Assembly: GCF_000308535.1 (NCBI RefSeq)
Contig: NZ_BAFW01000245.1
Span: 1-64,000, forward strand
Direction of reading: 5' to 3'
DNA: 64,000 nt
From: Nocardia cerradoensis NBRC 101014
GTDB taxonomy: Bacteria > Actinomycetota > Actinomycetes > Mycobacteriales > Mycobacteriaceae
Shown here piece after piece: positions 58,514 to 64,000 of this stretch. A model generated the notes under the pieces. It was not told where the DNA came from, made no database searches, and saw nothing but the letters and a program-made list of their open reading frames with translations. Each line of letters opens with the position of its first letter. The stretch's first letter is position 1. A program made the position numbers and the translations under genes.

Positions 58514-58754
58514 TACTCCTCCTCGCCGTGAGCACCCTACCGAGTCCGACCGGCTCGCGAGGGACGGATGACCTCGGAAAGGCACATACTCAGCGGCCGA
58601 CCGAGGCGAGAGGAGTTGTTCGCGACAAGCATTCGATCACAGAGTGCGAAACTCGTTGCGAGACAAACAAATTCGCGCGGTTCTCAGGAATACCGGATCC
58701 GACGGCGGTCCGGAACGAGGTGGAAGAACGTGATCGGGACCCGCGGACGCCCCC

Positions 58755-59354
58755 TTACGGCTGGGTGGCCCGAGTGAGATCCAGATCGATGTCGAACGGA
58801 ACGGTGACCTGGAGACGATCGTGATGTATCCCCGTGGGGGTGTACTTCCCGGTCGCCGGGTCGAGTTCGTACACGTAGACCACAGCGCGACCATCGGCAT
58901 TCTCCACGCGCCAGAAGTGTGGAATACCGGCCTCGGCGTACAACTGCGGCTTGCGCTTGCGGTCGCGTTCGACCGAGTCGGGGGAGACGACTTCGACGAC
59001 GAGGGTGACGTCGGACGGCTTGTAGGCCGTCTCCTCGAGATTCGTCGAGGCGACGGCATCGACAACCATCACGTCGGGTTCCGGCCGTTGCCGACTCCCC
59101 AACGTGACAGTCATTTCGCGTAGCACGACCAGATGTTTCGGTGCTCGGTGCTTCAGCTCCCCGCGAAGGAAGTCCACAACACACATGTGAAACAACTTCT
59201 GCGGGCTCACGAAAACGAGACTCCCGTCGATCAGTTCGGTATGCGGGGGCAGATCGGGTAGCCGGTCGAGATCTGCGGCGACGTACCCCTCGGGCGGCGG
59301 AATCGGCCAGCCCGGAGACGGCCGGTCGCCCGTAGGCATCGCGTCCGCTGTCAT
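58755..59354 (-). CDS. Uma2-family (DUF820) putative nuclease
   Basis: This 199-residue PD-(D/E)XK-fold protein has TELIDGSLVFVSPQ, RPEPDVMVVDAV with the first metal Asp, and VTLVVEVVSPDSVERDRKRKPQLYAEAGIPHFW, containing the E-x-V/S core and the active-site Lys region. Uma2 proteins are numerous in cyanobacteria and actinobacteria, and their biological targets are not known. ATG at 59354 follows GAGGGA. It lies within the segment separating pta from fgd1. Confidence 0.85.
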   Translation of the reverse strand: MTADAMPTGDRPSPGWPIPPPEGYVAADLDRLPDLPPHTELIDGSLVFVSPQKLFHMCVVDFLRGELKHRAPKHLVVLREMTVTLGSRQRPEPDVMVVDAVASTNLEETAYKPSDVTLVVEVVSPDSVERDRKRKPQLYAEAGIPHFWRVENADGRAVVYVYELDPATGKYTPTGIHHDRLQVTVPFDIDLDLTRATQP

Positions 59355-59474
59355 CTGGTCCCTCGCTCTGCGCATGGTGATCGACTGACCCGACAAGTAT
59401 GCCACGCAACCACTGTGACCTGTGAGTTCGTACCGCGCCGGGTGGACTGGTACCGCCCACCCGGCGCACAACGC

Positions 59475-60482
59475 TCAGAGTGCGCGCAGACGCGGTGCCA
59501 GGTCGCGCGCGAACAGGTCCAGGAAGCGGCGCTGATCGTGGCCGGGAGCATGGAAGACCAGGTGGTTCAGGCCCGCGTCGACGTAGGGCTTGATCTGCTC
59601 GACGGCCTGGTCCGGATCGCTGGCGACGATCCAGCGCTTGGCGATCTGCTCGATCGGCAGGGCGTCCGCGGCCGCCTCCATCTCGATCGGATCGGTGATG
59701 GAGTGCTTCTGTTCGGCGGTCAGCGACAGCGGGGCCCAGAACCGCGTATTCTCCAGCGCCAGTTCGGGATCGGTGTCGTAGGAGATCTTGATCTCGATCA
59801 TCCGGTCGATATCGTCGAGGGTGCGGCCGACCTTCTCCGCGCCCTCGGTCACCGCCGGCATCAACTTCTCGGTGTAGAGGTCCATCCCCTTGCCGGAGGT
59901 GCAGATGAAACCGTCACCGGCCCGGCCCGCGTACCGGGCGACCACGGGCCCGCCCGCGGCGATGTAGACCGGGATACCGGCCGGCGGCACGTCGTAGATC
60001 GACGCGCCGACCGTGGTGTAGTACTGCCCCTCGAAGTCGACCCGGTCACCGCTCCACAGCGCGCGCATGAGATCGACCGATTCCCGCAACCGGGCGAAAC
60101 GCTCCTTGAATTCCGGCCACTCCCCCTTGTAACCGGTCGCGATCTCGTTGAGGGCCTCCCCGGTGCCCACACCCAGCATGATCCGCTCCGGGTACAGCAC
60201 CCCGAGAGTCGCGAAGGCCTGGGCGATCACCGCGGGGTTGTAGCGGAAGGTCGGCGTCAGCACCGAGGTGCCGAGCTGGATGCGGGAGGTCCGCTCACCG
60301 ACCGCGGTCATCCAGGCCAGCGAAAACGGAGCATGACCACCCTTGTGCCGCCAGGGCTGGAAATGATCGCTGACGGTCGCGCTGTCGAGGCCGTGTTCTT
60401 CGACCAGAACGCCGAGCTCGACGAGCTCGCGTGGTCCGAATTGTTCTGCCGACGCCTTGTATCCCAGCTTGAGATCACTCAC
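59475..60482 (-). CDS. fgd1: F420-dependent glucose-6-phosphate dehydrogenase
   Basis: Fgd1 oxidises glucose-6-phosphate and reduces F420, supplying F420H2 for enzymes such as the Ddn-like proteins here. The 335-residue protein aligns residue for residue with the known active site: His40 and Trp44 in [12 protein letters not shown], and Glu109 in [32 protein letters not shown] and the [13 protein letters not shown] region are also conserved. The start is GTG at 60482 after AGGAG. Confidence 0.96.
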   Translation of the reverse strand: MSDLKLGYKASAEQFGPRELVELGVLVEEHGLDSATVSDHFQPWRHKGGHAPFSLAWMTAVGERTSRIQLGTSVLTPTFRYNPAVIAQAFATLGVLYPERIMLGVGTGEALNEIATGYKGEWPEFKERFARLRESVDLMRALWSGDRVDFEGQYYTTVGASIYDVPPAGIPVYIAAGGPVVARYAGRAGDGFICTSGKGMDLYTEKLMPAVTEGAEKVGRTLDDIDRMIEIKISYDTDPELALENTRFWAPLSLTAEQKHSITDPIEMEAAADALPIEQIAKRWIVASDPDQAVEQIKPYVDAGLNHLVFHAPGHDQRRFLDLFARDLAPRLRAL

Positions 60483-60713
60483 TGCGCCACTCCTGTTCGC
60501 CGTCACGTGCGTGCTTGGGCCGGTCCCCGGGTGGGAGACGACCGCGTCGACCGAGTGCAGCGCTGGACGGGTGTCCCGAATTCCTGTCCCGACATTCGAC
60601 AGCGCGGCAAGCTGCGGTCGCATTCGACCATAACCAGTGCGAATTCTCCGACCGCCGCGCGTACGCACCTACCGGAACGTTCATCACCCTCGGCAATAGC
60701 CCACAATTGGCTC

Positions 60714-61514
60714 GTGACTGCCGACAGCGAGCCGATTCTGTCCTACCTGACCGATATGGACGGCGTGCTGGTGCACGAGGACCACCTCATCCCCGGCGCC
60801 GATGCGTTCCTGACGGAGCTGACCGAGCGTGAGATTCCGTACCTGGTCCTGACCAACAACTCCATCCGCACCCCGCGCGATCTGCAGGCCCGGCTGCGCC
60901 GGATCGGGCTGGACATCCCGGCGTCCTCGATCTGGACCTCGGCGACCGCCACCGCCACCTTCCTGAACGAGCAGCGTCCCGGCGGCACGGCGTACGTGGT
61001 CGGCGAATCGGGGTTGACGACCGCACTGCACGAGATCGGCTACGTGCTGACCGACAGCGATCCGGATTACGTCGTCCTCGGCGAGACGCGGACCTATTCG
61101 TTCGAGGCGATCACCACCGCGATCCGGCTGGTCGAGCGCGGCGCCCGGTTCATCGCCACCAACCCCGACCCGACCGGGCCCTCCCGCGAGGGCGTGCTGC
61201 CCGCGACCGGTTCGGTGGCCGCGCTGATCACCCGGGCCACCGGGCGCGACCCGTACTACGTCGGAAAGCCGAATCCGCTGATGATGCGCTCGGCGCTGCG
61301 GCAGATCGGCGCGCATTCGCAGTCGGCGGTGATGATCGGCGACCGGATGGACACCGATGTGATCGCCGGACTCGAGGCGGGTATGCGCACGGTCCTGGTG
61401 ACCTCGGGGATCTCCACCCGGGCGTCGGTGGAACAGTTCCCCTACCGGCCGACGGTGGTGATCGATTCGGTGGCCGATCTCGTGGGCCGCACCGGGAATC
61501 CGTTCGCGGTCTGA
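60714..61514 (+). CDS. HAD-family sugar-phosphatase-like hydrolase (NagD type)
   Basis: This 266-residue HAD protein has the catalytic Asp pair in LTDMDGVL (motif I, DxDG). Motif II is LVLTNNS, Lys is in YYVGKPNP, and motif IV is MIGDRMDTDVIAGLEAGM. NagD-type proteins dephosphorylate sugar or nucleotide phosphates. GTG at 60714 was used; upstream frame to 59415 is antisense to fgd1. It is divergent from fgd1 with a 231-bp gap, and its substrate is unknown. Confidence 0.86.
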   Translation: MTADSEPILSYLTDMDGVLVHEDHLIPGADAFLTELTEREIPYLVLTNNSIRTPRDLQARLRRIGLDIPASSIWTSATATATFLNEQRPGGTAYVVGESGLTTALHEIGYVLTDSDPDYVVLGETRTYSFEAITTAIRLVERGARFIATNPDPTGPSREGVLPATGSVAALITRATGRDPYYVGKPNPLMMRSALRQIGAHSQSAVMIGDRMDTDVIAGLEAGMRTVLVTSGISTRASVEQFPYRPTVVIDSVADLVGRTGNPFAV

Positions 61515-61527
61515 GCGGACAAGTCCG

Positions 61528-61552
61528 GCCGGCGCACCGTCCGCGCGCCGGC
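61528..61552 (+). terminator. Hairpin after HAD hydrolase gene
   Basis: GCCGGCGC (61528-61535) and GCGCCGGC (61545-61552) form an 8-bp stem with a 9-base loop, starting 13 bases after the stop, before the convergent marR gene. No U-tract follows. Confidence 0.45.
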
Positions 61553-61579
61553 ACGGTCATTCCTCCGCGCCGCGTTCCA

Positions 61580-62047
61580 TCAGTCCGGACTTGTGCCGCG
61601 ATCCCCGGATTCCAGCGCTTCCAGCGCCGCCGACAGATCGCCCAGCGCGTCCACCACTTCGGCGAACCGCTGCGGACCAAGTTGTCGCGCAAGCTGTTTC
61701 GCCATGACAGCGTGCTTCGGAGTGATCCGGCGGATAGCCGCGGAGCCCGCATCGGTGATCGCCACCAGCTTCGCGCGGCGGTGCGAGGGATTGGGCCGGT
61801 ATTCGGCTAATCCCTTGCCCACCAGCAGGTCTGCGATACGCTGCACGCTCTGACGGGTGATGCCCATCTCGCGCGCGATCCCCGAGACCGGCAGCGGTTC
61901 GTGCAGCACCGCACCCAGCACCTGCCACCAGGCCGCGGTGATCTCCGCCGGTTTCGCCAATTCCTCTGCGATCGTGAGGAATTGGCCGTTCAGCTTGAAG
62001 GTTGTGATCGCCGCCGCGGAGAACAGTTCGGCATCACCGCGACTCAT
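61580..62047 (-). CDS. MarR-family transcriptional regulator
   Basis: This 155-residue winged-helix regulator has LPVSGIAREMGITRQSVQRIADLLVGKGLAEYRPNPSHRRAKL as its DNA-binding core (about 55-100). Amphipathic dimer helices lie at both ends. ATG at 62047 overlaps the DJ-1/PfpI stop in ATGA, so the two are coupled. Two matching palindromes lie over the promoter and start of the DJ-1 gene, making this a likely autorepressing pair. Confidence 0.88.
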   Translation of the reverse strand: MSRGDAELFSAAAITTFKLNGQFLTIAEELAKPAEITAAWWQVLGAVLHEPLPVSGIAREMGITRQSVQRIADLLVGKGLAEYRPNPSHRRAKLVAITDAGSAAIRRITPKHAVMAKQLARQLGPQRFAEVVDALGDLSAALEALESGDRGTSPD

Positions 62048-62670
62048 GCCGGCTCGACCGCCCCGGCCTGCAGGGCGAAGAACGCGCTGGGATCCCGGTC
62101 CGCATAGAGCCGATACCAGGCGTCCAGGACGGCAGGCTCGAACAGGTCCAGCCGCGCGAAGATATGGCGCGCGAAGTCGATCGGCGCGATGCCACTCGCG
62201 GTGATCAGATCGCCGTCGGTCACCGCCGGTTCGTCCACGTAGTGTCCCGCTCCCGAATATCCGGTCGAGGCAAGGTTTTCCGGGGCGTTGCCGGTGTGCG
62301 GACGAGCATCGAGCAGACCCTGTTTCGCCAGTCCGTAGGTCGCGCCGCAGATCGCCGCGACCGGCACTCCGGCGCTCAGGAACTCCGCTGCCGCCCCGGC
62401 GAACGGCGCGAGGCGCTCGTCCTCCCAGATATCGGCGCCGGGCAGGACCAGCATCGCGCTGTCGGCCGGGGAGAGCTGATCCAGGGTCAGATCGGGAACC
62501 ACGCGCAGCCCGCCCATCGAGGTGACCGGCTCGGCGGTGGCGCCGACCGTGCGGATCTGCCAGGTCCCCGGTTCGCGCTGCATCAGTGGGCGATTGATAC
62601 CGGCCGTGACGAAGCTCGGCTCCCAATCCGCGAAGGTGTCGTAGACCGCCAGATGAACCGTTTCAACCAT
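62044..62670 (-). CDS. DJ-1/PfpI-family protein
   Basis: This 208-residue glutamine-amidotransferase-fold protein has the nucleophile elbow AAICGATYGL with Cys108, and an acidic partner in LPGADIWEDE. The family includes chaperone/glyoxalase, protease-like and regulator members, so the function is open. ATG at 62670 is inside the first operator palindrome, so there is little or no leader, and a bound repressor would cover the start. It is coupled to marR. Control by a thiol or carbonyl stress signal is plausible but inferred. Confidence 0.85.
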   Translation of the reverse strand: MVETVHLAVYDTFADWEPSFVTAGINRPLMQREPGTWQIRTVGATAEPVTSMGGLRVVPDLTLDQLSPADSAMLVLPGADIWEDERLAPFAGAAAEFLSAGVPVAAICGATYGLAKQGLLDARPHTGNAPENLASTGYSGAGHYVDEPAVTDGDLITASGIAPIDFARHIFARLDLFEPAVLDAWYRLYADRDPSAFFALQAGAVEPA

Positions 62671-62706
62671 GACAGTATGCTGTCATGGTTGACAGCATAC
62701 TGTCAA
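62663..62706. promoter_or_regulatory. Twin GACAG-N4-CTGTC operators over the DJ-1/PfpI start
   Basis: Site 1 (GACAG-TATG-CTGTC, 62671-62684) extends to a 30-bp palindrome with 13-bp arms (62663-62692) and includes the DJ-1 start codon. Site 2 (GACAG-CATA-CTGTC, 62691-62704) extends to 62689-62706. They are exactly 20 bp apart, two helix turns, and their 4-base centres are reverse complements. Confidence 0.8.
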
Positions 62707-62718
62707 TGGTTTCGGTGG

Positions 62719-63933
62719 TCAGCTCAGCGCCTGCTCCAGATCGCCGAGCAGATCCTCCACATCCTCGAGCCCGATCGAGATGCGCAACACGCCGTCGGTG
62801 AGCCCCACGGCCGCACGGCCTTCGGGACCCATCGCCCGATGCGTGGTGGTCGCCGGATGCGTGATCAGGGTCTTCGCGTCGCCGAGATTGTTGGAGATGT
62901 CGATGATGCGCAGCCGGTTCAGCACCTCGAAGGCGCGCTTCTTGCCCTCGTCGGCGCCGGCCACGAGTTCGAAGGTCACCACGGTGCCGCCGCCGGACAT
63001 CTGCGAGGTCGCCAGCTCGTGCTGCGGATGCGAGGTGAGGAACGGGTACTTCGTCCAGGCCACCCCCGGATGCCGTTCCAGGAACTCGGCGACGGCCAGC
63101 GCGGACTGCGTCGACTGCCGCACCCGCAGCGGCATCGTCTCCAGACCCTTCAGCAGAGTCCAGGCGTTGAACGGGCTCAGCGCCGGGCCGGTGTGGCGCA
63201 TCAGATTCTTGACCGGCCCGTTGATGTAGTCGCTCGTGCCGAGGATCGCACCGCCGAGCACGCGACCCTGTCCGTCGATGTGCTTGGTGCCCGAATACAC
63301 CACCACATCGGCGCCGAGATCGAGGCTGCGCTGCAACAGCGGCGTCGCGAACACGTTGTCCAGCACGACCTTCGCACCGGCGGCATGCGCCAGTTCGCTC
63401 ACCCGCCGCACGTCGACGAGGGTCTGCATCGGATTCGACGGGGTCTCGAAGAACACCGCGGCCGTCGGCTGCGAGAGCGCCCGCTCCCACTGGCCGAGAT
63501 CCTCACCGTCGACGAAGACGGTCTCCACGCCCCAGCGCGGCAGGATCTCGTTGCACACCACGAAACAGGAACCGAACAGGCTGCGCGCGGCCACCAGCCG
63601 ATCGCCCTGCCCGAGCAGCGCGGCCAGCGCGGTGAACACCGCGGACATCCCGCTGGCGGTGGCGAAACACGCCTCGGCGCCCTCGAGCAGCCGCATCCGC
63701 TCCTCGAACATCGCGACCGTCGGATTGCCGTAGCGCGAATAGACGAAATGCTCGATATCGCCGGTGAAGGCCGCTTCGGCCGCCTCCGCGCTCTCGTAGA
63801 CGAATCCGGACGACAGATACAGCGCCTCGGAGGTCTCCTCGAAACCGGAGCGGCGCAGCCCGCCGCGCACGCCCAGGGTCGCCGGACCCACGCCCTCGGG
63901 CAGCGGCCGATCGAATGCACCGCCGGTGATCAT
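62719..63933 (-). CDS. metZ: O-succinylhomoserine sulfhydrylase
   Basis: MetZ makes homocysteine directly from O-succinylhomoserine and sulfide. The 404-residue PLP enzyme of the Cys/Met family has EHFVYSRYGNPT, ATASGMSAVF, FFETPSNPMQTLVD, LDNVFATPLLQ and the PLP Lys217 in VVYSGTKHIDGQGRV. ATG at 63933 was chosen because GGAGG lies 5 bases upstream; the in-frame GTG at 63945 would place that site inside the gene. Length fits M. tuberculosis MetZ (about 406). About 67 bases of leader remain in the window. Confidence 0.93.
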   Translation of the reverse strand: MITGGAFDRPLPEGVGPATLGVRGGLRRSGFEETSEALYLSSGFVYESAEAAEAAFTGDIEHFVYSRYGNPTVAMFEERMRLLEGAEACFATASGMSAVFTALAALLGQGDRLVAARSLFGSCFVVCNEILPRWGVETVFVDGEDLGQWERALSQPTAAVFFETPSNPMQTLVDVRRVSELAHAAGAKVVLDNVFATPLLQRSLDLGADVVVYSGTKHIDGQGRVLGGAILGTSDYINGPVKNLMRHTGPALSPFNAWTLLKGLETMPLRVRQSTQSALAVAEFLERHPGVAWTKYPFLTSHPQHELATSQMSGGGTVVTFELVAGADEGKKRAFEVLNRLRIIDISNNLGDAKTLITHPATTTHRAMGPEGRAAVGLTDGVLRISIGLEDVEDLLGDLEQALS

Positions 63934-64000
63934 GACTGCCTCCACGAAAAGAATTGCCGCACAACAGATCCGCTCACGACTGCCGCCACGGCAGACCGAG

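Noticed and set aside
63934-64000. SAM-type riboswitch before metZ
   Set aside because: Only 67 bases of leader are present and no SAM aptamer core is visible; the window ends too early to decide.

Overview
The window reads as chromosome of a high-GC mycolic-acid actinomycete, most probably Nocardia or a close Corynebacteriales relative. The signs are strong GC bias at third codon positions, frequent GTG starts, F420 enzymes (Fgd1, Ddn-like proteins, an LLM oxidoreductase), a GlnX-GlnH-PknG module, a fadE5-type acyl-CoA dehydrogenase and many blocks collinear with Mycobacterium tuberculosis as I remember that gene order. I could not run a search, so the genus is an inference. No prophage, insertion sequence, CRISPR array or plasmid function was seen.

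Layout. 1-4.5 kb: tail of an unknown gene, an AUR1/PAP2-type membrane phosphatase, a small membrane protein, an alpha/beta hydrolase, and an MpaB-type oxygenase divergent from a TetR regulator. 4.5-10.7 kb: a conserved block (carboxylate-amine ligase, sodC, LytR_C protein, DUF3263 protein, def, GNAT, xthA, membrane protein). 10.8-18 kb: fadE5-type dehydrogenase, TetR, homogentisate dioxygenase coupled to fumarylacetoacetase, then a FadD15-like ligase. 18-25 kb: TPP riboswitch with thiC, two TetR-controlled catabolic or detoxification genes (FAD monooxygenase, epoxide hydrolase), a 45-residue basic protein and thiD. 25-29 kb: a Ddn-like protein, a GT2-GtrA fusion coupled to a GT39-type transferase, and tRNA-Glu(CTC). 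29.5-38.7 kb: a seven-gene minus-strand operon like the accA2/accD2 cluster and resembling leucine/isovalerate (Liu) or acyclic terpene (Atu) catabolism. 39-42.2 kb: a class III nucleotide cyclase and a two-gene ABC exporter. 42.4-51 kb: thiO-thiS-thiG and divergent thiE, a Nudix hydrolase, then glnX-glnH-pknG. 51-54.5 kb: pta and ackA joined by a 71-bp tandem triplication. 54.8-59.4 kb: a probable insertion between pta and fgd1 (LLM oxidoreductase, Ddn-like protein, receptor-like Ser/Thr kinase, Uma2 protein). 59.5-64 kb: fgd1, a HAD phosphatase, MarR plus DJ-1/PfpI with twin operators, and metZ.

How the parts work together. Central metabolism and cofactors dominate: thiamine (thiC, thiD, thiG, thiS, thiO, thiE), acetate interconversion (pta-ackA), F420 reduction (fgd1), transsulfuration (metZ), and amino-acid sensing (GlnX-GlnH-PknG). 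Between these lie small regulator-enzyme pairs, each with a readable palindromic operator: MpaB/TetR, monooxygenase/TetR, epoxide hydrolase/TetR and DJ-1/MarR. The most unusual structure is the pta-ackA junction, where three exact-length 71-bp units create a chain of overlapping mini-ORFs, each with its own Shine-Dalgarno sequence, ending on the ackA start codon.
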